Shown here: positions 55,001 through 64,000 of the stretch, piece after piece
Numbering within the stretch: the stretch's first letter is position 1
Layout of the letters: the number at the start of each line of letters is the position of its first letter
Assembly (NCBI RefSeq): GCF_035222375.1
Contig: NC_085888.1
Span: 1,116,001 to 1,180,000, forward strand
Direction of reading: 5' to 3'
DNA: 64,000 nt
DNA from: Podospora pseudocomata
Lineage: Eukaryota > Ascomycota > Sordariomycetes > Sordariales > Podosporaceae
Made by a program: the position numbers and the translations under genes
Notes under the pieces: model-generated
Told to the model about the DNA's origin: nothing
Database searches by the model: none
Seen by the model: only the letters and a program-made list of their open reading frames with translations

Positions 55001-56807
55001 CTGCCGTATTTTGGGTTCGGGATCCGAAACACCCACAGTCAGGAGTCTCTCGATGACATCGGCGACCACCTGGAGGGCATGATAGCTTGTCTGGTTGACG
55101 ATTGGGTCACGCACATAGAGCTGGCAGCAGGTGAGGGCAGCAGCCTCACGTGTTTCTGGGTCATCATCTTCGACGTATTTGATAGCGACGTCGCGGACGA
55201 ATTCGTTCAAGACATGGCCTTGAAAATCAAAGCTGCCGAGCGTGTTGAGGGCCAACTTGACTTCATCCTTTGTCCGCTGGTGAGCAAGGGGGTCCTTTGG
55301 GTCTTTGGGAATATGAGGTATGGAAGCGAGCGAGTTTGGATGGGGTGCACCCAGAGGTCTGAAGGGTTCGCCGCAGAGAACTTTGCTCAGCATGTCCAAC
55401 AGGCGCTCTTGAATGGTGGCTTTGACTGGGGGGATGTAGAACGCCATATCGACAAGGGCCTGTGTCAGTTTTGGCGTGAGCTCGCAGGCGAAGATGGGAT
55501 CAAGAAGCGCCTCCATATACTTGCTCATTGTCTGACCCACGGCGACGGCCAATCGACTGATGCAGTCAAAAACAGGATCGACCGAGCTTCGTTTCCGGGA
55601 CTGTACACTGAGACCCTCGCGAATATGGATGAGAACGCCGTCTAAATAGGGTGTGATTGCGCTCTTGACCGAGTTGGCGATGTTGCCAATGGCAAGAAAG
55701 GCGTCGTTGCGGTCCTTGTCCTTCTTCAGCATGCCCCCAAGATACACCATAAACATGTGCAAATAGCTCGCCGAGAACTCTGTCGGTGCATAGTTGGCCA
55801 GGTCCGGGATCAAAAGCACAACCGTCTTGCGGATGGCGGGATCGCGCGCGTCTTTGTGGCGGAAGACAATCTCACAGGTCTCTTGGTAGTGAGCCTGCAT
55901 GTACATGCCACCCTGTTCAAGCAGCTCCTTGAGCACAAGAAGCGAGGCATGGATAAACTCAACCGTGTTGATCTTGAGCCCCTTGATCGCCTCGTTGAGC
56001 ATCTTGTCCATCCAGTCCTTCTTCAGCTCCTGGTCTCGCTCACGAATGATTTTGAAACAGGCGCTAACGGTCTCGCTGGCAGTCTCGCGAATCAAGAGAC
56101 GGGAGTCACGAAGGCCAATCCAAATCTGTTCAAAGACGTAGCCCACATAGTTGTACATCAACGTAGGCGTGTTTCTGGCCAGCTCGCGAAGCACCAAGAC
56201 TGCCGAGTACCGCCGTTCCTCGATTCGGTCAGACTGTAGCCACTCAAGCGCTGTTTGAACTTCGGAATCGACCAGTTCGGAAATCAAGGAACCGCCTGGC
56301 TTGCATAGTTTTCCAAGGACGACAGCGGCCGGCTGCATAGAGTTGATATCGCGGCCACGCAGGATGCTGCCAATGTAGTTCTGGAAGCGGGTGTACTTCA
56401 AGGCTGGTTCTATGCCGTCAAAATCGACCAACGCATCCAGGATGTAAATTCCACCAAGACGGTCATACGTATCGGGACCTTGTATCAATAGATTCGTACG
56501 CTGATTGACATTATCGAAGAAGCGCTGGAACTGTTCGGCACCCATCTCTGATATCTCGTTAGTACCTAGAGTCACTCTTGTAACACAGACTTGGAAATAG
56601 CCTCACCCTGCTTGGCAGCATTGACCAGGTCTCTGATTTGGCGCGCGGCCCGTTTCCTTTGGTTTTCATCATAGTTTCTGCAATGCAAGCCAAACATTAG
56701 CAAGAAAGCAGCATTGAGCGCTCAGCAAACGCAAACACGAACCGATTCCTGATCTCCTTGATGTGTTGGTCCAGCGAGGTAGCTGTCTGATCTTTGACGG
56801 CGGACAT
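49062..56807 (-). CDS. TOR: TOR serine/threonine kinase (target of rapamycin)
   Basis: Exons 56807-56743, 56677-56607, 56565-49580 and 49523-49062, with a probable further intron at 54328-54122 (207 nt, in frame). Spliced length is 7,377 nt, 2,458 aa, the normal TOR size. Atypical PIKK kinase controlling growth in TORC1/TORC2. Order: HEAT-repeat solenoid over roughly residues 50-1200, FAT domain to about 1850, FRB ([33 protein letters not shown]), kinase lobe with [19 protein letters not shown], catalytic loop [12 protein letters not shown] and metal-binding HIDFGDCFE, then a FATC tail ending [11 protein letters not shown]. The FRB Ser (EASRL) and aromatic residues contacted by FKBP12-rapamycin are kept, so drug sensitivity is expected. 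Start chosen at [20 protein letters not shown] because it splices into the conserved [18 protein letters not shown] segment. Essential gene; no damage seen. Confidence 0.96.
54122..54328 (-). other. In-frame, stop-free probable intron in TOR
   Basis: Minus-strand sequence bounded by CAG|GTACAG and AACAG|CAGGTC. Removing it joins DPYKYQ to QVEDRAP, the form expected from other fungal TOR proteins (established knowledge, not aligned here). It is 207 nt (69 codons) with no stop, so retention would add an acidic then basic insert ([27 protein letters not shown]). Confidence 0.6.
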
Positions 56808-57531
56808 CTTGTCCAGCCCTGGCGGTTTCTGCCGTTCTCTTCCTGAGGGTAGTGGATGGCCTCGACAAGCAAGCGCTACGTCGATCGCCGACAACCCATA
56901 GTCGATCGACGAAGAGAGCCGCAAGAAGGGCCAGGTTTTTGGGCTGCGAGTCCGCTTCCAAAAGGGAAAACTTGGGAATGGCCGGGGGACTGTGGTCGTG
57001 AGACACGTCGCGGGAGGTCAGACTCGGGGTCTTTTGGGTGGAAGGCTGAGTGAAAGTATGGATGCTGGCGGGGACGGGGACGGCGTCCAAGTTATGTATA
57101 GGGTGCCACGGCGAGAGGTAGAGAAGGAACTTCGTCGTTGGGACCGGGCGCGCGTTGGATTGAATAAATGCAGGCAGGGTTTGAGACAAAGGTGGCTGGC
57201 TGGTTGAGAGGTAAAGTGAAATAATCCACTGAGATGGCGTCGCAGGAGAGGCTGCATCACCTGCACCCTTCTAATGCTTGTCCAAACCAAGAAGCTTAGG
57301 TCGGACGGAGGAGTGGGTGTCGTCGGTCGGCAGCGCAGTTGAGTTGCACTGGGGCCCCACTCTTGCAACGCTGTCACTAGGGCGAATGCATGCTAGTGCC
57401 CGTTTTGGCGTGCTGGGAAGACGCACTCCTCTACACCAAGTATTCAGATCCTCAACTTCAACTTTCCACCACAGAAATCAAACCCACTAGCCTTGCGCTC
57501 TCAACGAACTTACTCTTAGACAGCTCTTACC
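56808..57531. promoter_or_regulatory. Divergent TOR/Rtf2 intergenic region
   Basis: About 720 bp separating the start codons of TOR (-) and Rtf2 (+). It must hold both promoters and 5' leaders. No TATA box is obvious; a pyrimidine-rich stretch (TCAACTTCAACTTTCC) lies upstream of the Rtf2 start. Confidence 0.6.
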
Positions 57532-58371
57532 ATGGGAAACGATGGAGGATCCATTCCCAAGAGGCGTGAATTGGTCAAAGACGCAGCCCGCGCGCCAACA
57601 GTAAGCGAGCTCAAAGCAACAGCACACGAGAGTCTCAACCACGCTTGGACTCATGATCCCCTCACCTCGGAGCTTCTGGATCTCGAAAATGCCGTGTCTG
57701 ACTGGCGTGGCCGCCTCTACAACTACGAATCCATTCTCAAGGGCCTGATGCCGGGCGACAGCGATGACACCAAAACCACCGAGTCAGCGAACGGCGAGTC
57801 CCCGGAGGCTACTTTCGCATCTACCGGTATCAAATCTCTTCGAGATATTGTTAAGCTTAAGGTCAAACGGTACACATCCCCTGGAACAAAGGAAAAGGGA
57901 ATATGGGCCTGTCCGGTGACGCTAAAGGAGTTGGGGGCATCCACCAAATCTGTGTACCTTGTTCCATGTGGCCATGTCTTTGCCGAAACAGCCATCAAGC
58001 AGATACACGAAGAAGTCTGTCCGGAGTGTAGCGAGCCGTTTCACTCCGAGGACATCATCCCTATCTTGCCAACTGAGAAATCCGACATGGAAAGACTAGC
58101 GGCAAGAAACGAAGCCCTCCGTGCAAAGGGCTTGACGCACAGTTTAAAGAAGGATAAATCATCCAGCAAAAAGAAACGCAAGGCCGACGAGGCCAATGGC
58201 ACTCGCTCCGCAACAGGAGAAGAGGACACTGCGAAGGCAACGCCCCAGTCAGCCACCTCGCACCGGGTGAATGGCATCAACAATGCCATGACAGCGTCGC
58301 TTACTGCCAAGGTGCTTGCTGAGCAAGAGGAACGCAACAAGCGGAGGAAACTGGCTGCTACAAGGAACTAA
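57532..58371 (+). CDS. RTF2: Rtf2 family protein (replication termination factor 2)
   Basis: Single exon, 279 codons. Rtf2 has a degenerate C2HC2 RING that stabilises paused replication forks and, in fission yeast, affects splicing; it acts in the nucleus. The invariant N-terminus MGNDGGSIPKRRELVK is present, followed by a LYNYESILKGLM segment near residue 65 and the RING-like domain from about residue 100: SLRDIVKLKV, ACPVTLKELG, YLVPCGHVFAE and EVCPECSEPF, with paired Cys and a His. The C-terminal third is basic and disordered (SLKKDKSSSKKKRK) and ends in NKRRKLAATRN, likely nuclear localisation. Length is usual for the family. The start at 57,532 is fixed by the conserved N-terminus. Confidence 0.95.
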   Translation: MGNDGGSIPKRRELVKDAARAPTVSELKATAHESLNHAWTHDPLTSELLDLENAVSDWRGRLYNYESILKGLMPGDSDDTKTTESANGESPEATFASTGIKSLRDIVKLKVKRYTSPGTKEKGIWACPVTLKELGASTKSVYLVPCGHVFAETAIKQIHEEVCPECSEPFHSEDIIPILPTEKSDMERLAARNEALRAKGLTHSLKKDKSSSKKKRKADEANGTRSATGEEDTAKATPQSATSHRVNGINNAMTASLTAKVLAEQEERNKRRKLAATRN

Positions 58372-58482
58372 CAAACAATGTATCTTTCAATTGTGCTTTG
58401 CAAGTGTCGCTATACGTAATATACCCAAATAAATACAATTGCACTATACACGCGCCTGACCACACCCTCCCCCATCGTGTCT

Positions 58483-60308
58483 CTATAGCTCGTTTTTAAT
58501 CGGCACGCCGGGCTCCTGAACATCTTCACAGGCAGCTGGGGAGCCGACCTCCATCCTGTACACGCACTTCTCAGCCTCTACCGTGCGCCAGACCTCGTCT
58601 GTCTCAGCACAGCCAAGGTAAACGTCGGTTCTCCTGTTGGGCCCGTTCCAGCACCCCTGCCCATTCTCATACCGCAAAACCAACCTCTGGCCCTTGCCCA
58701 GTCCCTTGCCGTCAAGTCTCTCTTCCTCATCCACAAACTCCTTGTCAATGCGCACAAAGTTGCCCATGTTGGTATTCCCATGGCCCTTCTTACTCTTTTG
58801 GGTGGTCTTGTCGAACCAGCAGAGCTCATAGTCATATTCGCCAGCCTCACCGCTGATGCACTTGCCCTTCAGGGCACGGAAAACATCATCAGGGCCATAG
58901 TCCTTTTCGAGCTCCCGCTGCTCCTCTTCCAGCTGGCCCAGCTTTACCGAATGTGCATTCGTGGCAGAATCGCGGGCCTCCCTTGCGGCTGTGACCAAAC
59001 GAGACTCTCCGCCACTGGTAGGGTTGTCAGCAAGGATGCCATTCTCGATCGCCCAAACCCGGAGGAGGTTGAGCTTCTGGTGAACATAGTCGCGGACTGG
59101 CACTGGAAGATAGGCCTCCCAGTTGTACACTACCGGTTGTTAGCTGAGCCTCCGTGTCTGAAAATTGGATGCAGGTTTGAACAACTTACCGACGTCAACA
59201 TCGCTCGCCTCGCCAGTCTCAAACTCGGCCCAATTGATTCCAGATGTTTCACTATCCTCTTTTAGCACCTCCATGATATCGGAGTCGGCGAGGTCTCCCT
59301 TGGGCTCGCTGGGCTGTCCTGCAGCGTAGTCTTCCCAGGCCTTGACCGCAGCCTTGACGCCCTCATCGTTGAAGTTAGGATTGTACTCCTCCTTGAGCTT
59401 GGTGAGGATGTCCTCCAGTTGGTCGACCTTGTCTTGAAGATCATCCCGCTGGTCCGTGACCTTGTCCAACGTATTTCGCAACTCATTGACGCGGCTTTTG
59501 GCCAGAGCAACGAGAACACCCAGCTTGCCGCCCTGGCCTTCACTCTTGACGACCTTTCCTCTTTCTGAGCGTTCCACCTCATCAAACTTGGCCTGCATTT
59601 CTGCCTTCTTGGCGTCAAGGTCTCGCACCTCTGTCTTGAGGTTCGCAATCTTAACCTCCACTCGTCGGCGCAGCTCACGGGACTCCTTGACCAACGTGCG
59701 CCTCTTCTTCACCGACCGCTCCTTGTTCTGTCTCCGTTGTTCCTCCAGACGTCGATATTCTTTCCCAATAGCATCGCAACGGTTTTCACACTGGACACCA
59801 CCGGCATGAGTGTTCTCGTCGCTGCCATCGCAACATAGCTGGTAGTCGCAGACGCCATCGTTGACGTACATGAAAGGGAGGTAGCTTCCAACATGACCGG
59901 CATTGACGCACCAGAAGCCGGGGAGGGCGGCGGTTGTGTTGGTGGTGCCGGTTACGGAGCCTGGAAGCGGCTGTTCTGGAGATAGGGGGTCAATATTGGC
60001 GCAGGCGGCGGTCCCAGGTTCGTCCGAGCCATCGGGGCAGTCGCACGAGTCGTCATTGACCTGGGACGCCTTGAGGGTGATGGAGGGATTGCCGATGCAT
60101 GTAAAGGTTGTTTTACTTTCGAAGAACTTGACAACTACGGCGGCACAAGACAGGTTGCTGTTAGCAGCAACATCCCGACTGTGGCTAATGGAAGTGTCGA
60201 CGAAGGGGACTTACACTCGGGTCCAACGCCCCGCGGCAAGCTCTCTGATGCAGCGAGACTGCCGTGAGCAATGGCGCCCAAAAGCGCCAATGCGCCTGTC
60301 CTGCGCAT
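58483..60308 (-). CDS. Glucosidase II beta subunit (PRKCSH)
   Basis: Exons 60308-60215, 60134-59190 and 59129-58483; 1,686 nt, 561 aa. Non-catalytic subunit that retains glucosidase II in the ER and recognises trimmed N-glycans during glycoprotein quality control. The start at 60,308 gives a signal peptide (MRRTGALALLGAIAHGSLAA). Then two LDL-receptor-A-like, Cys-rich, calcium-binding modules follow: DDSCDCPDGSDEPGT and DGVCDYQLCCDGSDE. A long charged coiled coil (KEYRRLEEQRRQNKERSVKK) and an acidic segment come next. The C-terminal MRH lectin domain includes GKCISGEAGEYDYELCWFD, YENGQGCWNGPNRRTDVYLG and EAEKCVYRMEVGSPAAC. The protein ends VPIKNEL, resembling an HDEL/KDEL-type retention signal but with Asn at the third-last position. 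It is divergent from the GCIP-family gene. Confidence 0.94.
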
Positions 60309-60782
60309 TGTTCGGGGCCTGAATTGGGTAACGGGTGACGGGGACTTGTTGCTACCTTTTTGCCCCAGGGGATGTTGAAATCTCAAAGCCTCACTAGGTT
60401 ATCAAGACTGGACGGAGCTGTGTCATCAAACTTGCAGTTCCAGCCTCGAACACAGGACAGCTTGCCAACTTCCCGCCCAGCCCCAGTTCAAGTTGCACTT
60501 GAGACACCTGGCAGCTGTCAGGGGAGGGATGGCCGGTCACGTGAAAGGAGAACCTTGGGGGACAATTTGCCTGCCGGAACAGTGCTTATCTCCTAAAGGC
60601 CCAAAACGTGGGGTAACCCCACTAAAAAGAGAGATGGGCAAAAAACTCCAGCTCAAAGCTGCTGCCCCGCCATCTTCATCACGGACAACCCGCCGCTGAC
60701 ATTCTAGCTTCAACCGAATACGCAAGCAGCAGTCCCGTCTGTACATAGCTGTATTCACTGTAGCGGCATCACATTTAGCATC
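60309..60782. promoter_or_regulatory. Divergent glucosidase II beta / GCIP intergenic region
   Basis: About 470 bp between the two start codons. It holds both promoters; no distinct element is recognised. Confidence 0.55.
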
Positions 60783-61949
60783 ATGCCGTCTTCCGGCGAC
60801 CCTCTCGAAGCACTCACCACCGTTGTGTCGGATGCGCTCACCCTCATCGGCCAACTTGAAGTAGTTGTTTCGGGTCTCAGCTCCCAGGAAATCAGTACCA
60901 CAGCCTCCCCAGGAGTTCAGCAGTCGCCAGGAGGTGGTTCCCTCGATGCACTTTCATTGGCACACGATTCGGCTACCCTCATCAGAGCACACGCCACAAA
61001 GATCTCTCTTCTTATTATCAATGAGCCCTTCACGCCAACAGCCATCACCAAAGTTGTACGAGAGCTTATAGCTGGTCCCCTTCCTGGTTTGGCAGCTTCT
61101 GCCCAAGAATGCACAGCCAGACGGTATACACGGGCAATTCAGAAGGATCTAGCTTGGAAGGTGGCCCGCGTGCTCAAGGAGCTCCGTGACCTGCTATCCC
61201 AGATTCCCAAGGACGGGAAAATCCTGAAAGATGGCAAAAAGAATGCAGCGGCTGGTGCAGCCGGCGGCAAGGGCAGCATTGCCGCTACTGGTCTGTTATG
61301 GGCTGCGTGCGACGACCTGATGGCATTTTGCAAGCGGGGATTTGGCGGCAACTTGGTCTACAAGGTCGACCAGTTACGTGAGACGCTAAAAGATGTTATG
61401 GAGGAGTTGAAAGAGTGGGGCGAGGAAACAGGAGACGACGGGGATGAAGATGATGACGACGAGGGCGACGATGGTGTTGCAGGGATCACCAACAACCTTG
61501 GGTCTGCTTCCCTCTCTGCGAATGCAAGCACCCAGGCCATGTTGGACGACCTGATGAACTCTCAAAGTTACATCCCACGAGACGACCCACACAAAATCAG
61601 AGATCGTTTGGAATCATGTCTCAGGCGACTACGCCTGACCTCTTTACTTTACCAAGCTGCCGCTAAGCGCAGGCTCAAGCCATTGCCGCACACCCCTCCA
61701 ACATCAGACTCCAATGTCCCTGCTCGCCTTGATGAAGTCTTGGCGCTTTTGAAGGGAATCCCAGAAAGATTTGGGAACCTTGCGATGGCTTTCTATGACC
61801 TTGATCCTGACGAGATTGACCGTCTAATGGACCAATGCTTCTTTGATGCATTTGCTGCCTCGGAGCTGCTCGTCAAACCATGGGATGGCCAAAAGGATGA
61901 ATTCACCGACTGGGCCCTTAAATTTCAGGTAGAGATAAAAAAAAGCTAG
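60783..61949 (+). CDS. GCIP / cyclin-D1-binding family protein
   Basis: Single exon, 388 codons. The family (human CCNDBP1/GCIP) consists of all-helical proteins implicated in cell-cycle regulation; the fungal members are uncharacterised. Visible: an N-terminal helical half (DPLEALTTVVSDALTLIGQL), a central GPLPGLAASAQECTARRYTR segment, GLLWAACDDLMAFCKRGFGG near residue 175, an acidic linker (DDGDEDDDDEGDDG) near residue 220, then a second helical half with IRDRLESCLRRLRLTSLLYQ and a conserved-looking C-terminus, DELVKPWDGQKDEF-like (SELLVKPWDGQKDEFTDWAL). No signal peptide or membrane segment. The acidic linker gives its main low-complexity feature. Function in this organism is unknown. Confidence 0.85.
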   Translation: MPSSGDPLEALTTVVSDALTLIGQLEVVVSGLSSQEISTTASPGVQQSPGGGSLDALSLAHDSATLIRAHATKISLLIINEPFTPTAITKVVRELIAGPLPGLAASAQECTARRYTRAIQKDLAWKVARVLKELRDLLSQIPKDGKILKDGKKNAAAGAAGGKGSIAATGLLWAACDDLMAFCKRGFGGNLVYKVDQLRETLKDVMEELKEWGEETGDDGDEDDDDEGDDGVAGITNNLGSASLSANASTQAMLDDLMNSQSYIPRDDPHKIRDRLESCLRRLRLTSLLYQAAAKRRLKPLPHTPPTSDSNVPARLDEVLALLKGIPERFGNLAMAFYDLDPDEIDRLMDQCFFDAFAASELLVKPWDGQKDEFTDWALKFQVEIKKS

Positions 61950-62888
61950 ATATTTTTGGCTGATGAACCACAAGAAGTTGCCATCCTGTGTCTCGCCTTT
62001 TCAATTTGCATGGTATCTGGCCATTGCCAGTCCTAAAGATTATTGTATTAATGTACCAGAACACCAATTGTTAATCGATATATTAGTTTAAGAACCTATC
62101 ACATTACGCTATACCATTCAACTGCGTGAGTTGTATTTTGAATCAGTAGCAGACCTTCCATCATGAAGTCGAGGAGCTTTGGTAAAGGCATTGTCTTTGC
62201 GTTCTCATCTTAGATATCTTATCTTCTACATAATTCAAGTTTCTGAGACAAGGGAAAATAAAGAAAATATATGCTAGAGGTGTTATTCTAAATTAGAGAC
62301 CTTAATTATCATGCTTATCCCCCAGGATTATGTTGATCGGTGTTTGTTGTGTAAACAATCAACCCCTGGGTCAGGGGCTGGTCTTAGCAGGGATAAAAAG
62401 ACCCAAGGACTGCTTATACAAATGAAAGACATCCGCCACCAATTGCATGCTGGCCATTATCATTCCCACCATGACAATTTTGTTGCAGTCTCCGCATGAC
62501 TGTTTGCACTTGTGGGTGAGCTGGCCTCCATGCCCTGGTGGAATTACGCTCCTTATATCACGAGCATGAAGATGACTAGATACCTGCCACATGTTGCAGC
62601 AGCAAACCTGTGCAGAAGTTTGAGTGGGTCTGAAGTGAAATCACCCCTGATATATTCCGAGAGTGTGTTATGAAAACACGAAGGTTGTCAAATCTGGAAG
62701 TTGCACTGCGATAGGTAGAACAGGCTGAAGTGTACCATGCAGTTCTTGTAAGGTATGCAGCAAGGCTCTGGGGGAAAGGATAGTTTATCTTGGGCGTCTA
62801 TCAGACTTGCTCCCCTGGCTTTGCTCGAAATAAATGGCTTAGTCGCTCAGCTGGATTGAGGGTCCATGTGTTGTTCACCTGAAGAAGC

Positions 62889-63011
62889 CCCTCGACTGAT
62901 AGCCACATTGGAAGCTGCCAGACTCTGTGGTCGCGTATCATGTGTATGTCAATTCAAGACACCCCTCGCCTGATAGACGCACTTGAAGCTTTTAGACTCT
63001 GTAGTCGCGTA
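62889..63011 (+). repeat. ~50-bp imperfect direct repeat
   Basis: CCCCTCGACTGATAGCCAC..GACTCTGTGGTCGCGTA (62889-62938) recurs as CCCCTCGCCTGATAGACGC..GACTCTGTAGTCGCGTA (62962-63011). Differences are scattered substitutions. It leads directly into a 30-bp tandem array. Confidence 0.8.
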
Positions 63012-63479
63012 CCGACAAGCTCTATACACCATAGCCGCGTATCACCAAGCCCTGTACACCGTAGCCGCGTATCACCAAGCCCTATCCACTCTCCCTACGT
63101 CTCACTTCTGGGGACCACAGGAATAACGCTTCGTTATAGTCCTCTACACGACCAGCGAGAAAGAGTTTCATATTCTCAACTTGCGGCTTCGAATTCTACC
63201 CCGAGACCGCCAGCTCTAGGGACCCTTCTTCGCATCTTCAGTTCCTCACAAGCTCTAACTCCATCTTCAAATCTTCCTCTTCTTCTGATTTATTCCGGGT
63301 TCGATTCTCCGAGCTTCGATCGCCAGCTCATACACTTTCTGTCTGCCTTTAAACCCCTGAGCAGATACAACTCCGAGGTCCACGTACCAATCTTTCATTC
63401 AACTTGGGCAGCTCGAAAATCAAGAACCACAACAGCCAGCTTTGATCACACCATCCTACAACTTCTGTTTCTCTTTTGA
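62940..63479 (+). CDS. Hypothetical open frame over the tandem repeats
   Basis: 179 codons from MCMSIQDTPRLIDALEAFRL. It contains a ten-residue repeat (SRVSPSPVHR type) three times because the DNA repeat is a multiple of three. The rest is Ser/Pro/Leu-rich with no recognisable domain, signal peptide or splice-supported extension. It may be coding, or a chance frame over a repetitive leader region; the second is more likely. Confidence 0.2.
   Translation: MCMSIQDTPRLIDALEAFRLCSRVPTSSIHHSRVSPSPVHRSRVSPSPIHSPYVSLLGTTGITLRYSPLHDQRERVSYSQLAASNSTPRPPALGTLLRIFSSSQALTPSSNLPLLLIYSGFDSPSFDRQLIHFLSAFKPLSRYNSEVHVPIFHSTWAARKSRTTTASFDHTILQLLFLF
63001..63090 (+). repeat. 30-bp tandem repeat, three copies
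   Basis: Three units start at 63,001, 63,031 and 63,061, each of the form GTAGCCGCGTATCACCAAGC followed by CCTGTACACC or close variants. The period of 30 keeps reading frame, giving a repeated SRVSPSP(V/I)H block in the open frame across it. Confidence 0.9.
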
Positions 63480-64000
63480 GTCTCTGAATTGATCCAAGCC
63501 AGTAGCTGAGCGTTCACTTCCTCCTGAGTTTGTTCCGAATCGAATCAGATTTCACATCTTGACCACCAGTTCTCACAGCTGCTGCTCACCTTTCGATTTC
63601 ACGGGCCGTTTTGATTCTACAAACAGATAAAGTCTCTACCCAGCCTTCAATACGATCCTGAGCTTGAATTACCCGAATCCAAGCACTCCGAAGAGCACGT
63701 TTCTCCAGCACCGGAAGCATTTCGACTCCGGTCTTGAGCAGTTGAACGACTAGGATCAAGAGAAGCCAACAGCAAGGACGATAGGAGCAAGAACTTACGA
63801 GACAATCAAACCAAAGGTCTGAAGCTAAAGAGCCCAGTCCTCCACCCATCATCGACATCAGTTGGTGTGCTATTCCAACATCGATCTCAAGCAAGAACAC
63901 CCCCCCAAAGAGATCAGCCATCAACCAGGAATCGGGTAAGCTTGAGAACCCAGCACTTCCGGGAGGGTCCCAGCCTCCGCCGCCCCAGCGGCATCATCGC

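Larger units (their letters stand above)
61950..64000. other. Right-hand flank, no firmly supported gene
   Basis: About 2 kb. 61,950-62,300 is mildly A+T-rich 3' flank. Beyond 62,880 there are short repeats and a 179-codon open frame, listed separately. The last 220 bases have an open + frame (PGGSQPPPPQRHHR at the very end) with no ATG, so the window may stop just inside another gene or exon; this cannot be decided here. Confidence 0.45.

Noticed and set aside
63782-64000. Start of a new gene at the right edge
   Set aside because: The + frame is open to the end and Pro-rich, but has no ATG and no clear acceptor site, so it is noted only as undecided.

Overview
The window is from a filamentous ascomycete (Pezizomycotina, most likely Sordariomycetes). 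Short introns with GT..AG ends and CTAAC-type branch sites, a fungal TOR kinase, a PRKCSH-type glucosidase II beta subunit, a fungal bZIP factor, and a large A+T-rich block poor in CA/TG dinucleotides (the footprint of repeat-induced point mutation, RIP) all point that way. The species cannot be named from the sequence alone.

Layout. Positions 1-16,000 are a normal gene-bearing arm: ureidoglycolate lyase (-), a Thr-rich secreted protein in eight exons (+), an eight-exon MFS transporter (-), a bZIP transcription factor (-), an RluA-family tRNA pseudouridine synthase (-), and a hotdog acyl-CoA thioesterase (+) divergent from the synthase. Two long gene-free stretches (6,830-10,581 and 11,592-13,560) flank the bZIP gene.

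Positions 16,056-47,210 are a roughly 31-kb transposon island. Its ground is A+T-rich, stop-ridden relic DNA, in which a Ty3/gypsy integrase remnant and several diverged copies of one retroelement can still be seen. Set into it are nine pogo/Fot1-type DNA transposons, each inserted at TA and each beginning and ending with ACGT. They look almost untouched by RIP, yet every copy is disabled by its own small lesion or deletion. The island also holds complete and partial LTRs of one gypsy-like family, a second solo LTR, and a perfect miniature LTR element (TRIM) with identical 128-bp LTRs and a GTATT target duplication. Both outer edges of the island are LTRs of the same family in the same orientation.

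Positions 47,211-61,950 return to dense genes: a secreted DUF8021-type protein next to the island, the TOR kinase (four exons here, predicted 2,458 aa), Rtf2, glucosidase II beta and a GCIP/cyclin-D-interacting family protein. TOR/Rtf2 and glucosidase II beta/GCIP are divergent pairs. The last 2 kb has no supported gene but contains short tandem repeats.

The single-copy genes carry out unrelated jobs: purine nitrogen salvage, transport, tRNA modification, growth control, replication-fork or splicing factor function, and ER glycoprotein processing. There is no biosynthetic cluster. The most unusual material is in the island: the pogo/Fot1 copies share a fixed 17-bp terminal iteron plan with a constant half and a subfamily-specific half, and the LTR copies likewise share a fixed core promoter but carry copy-specific iterated U3 motifs.
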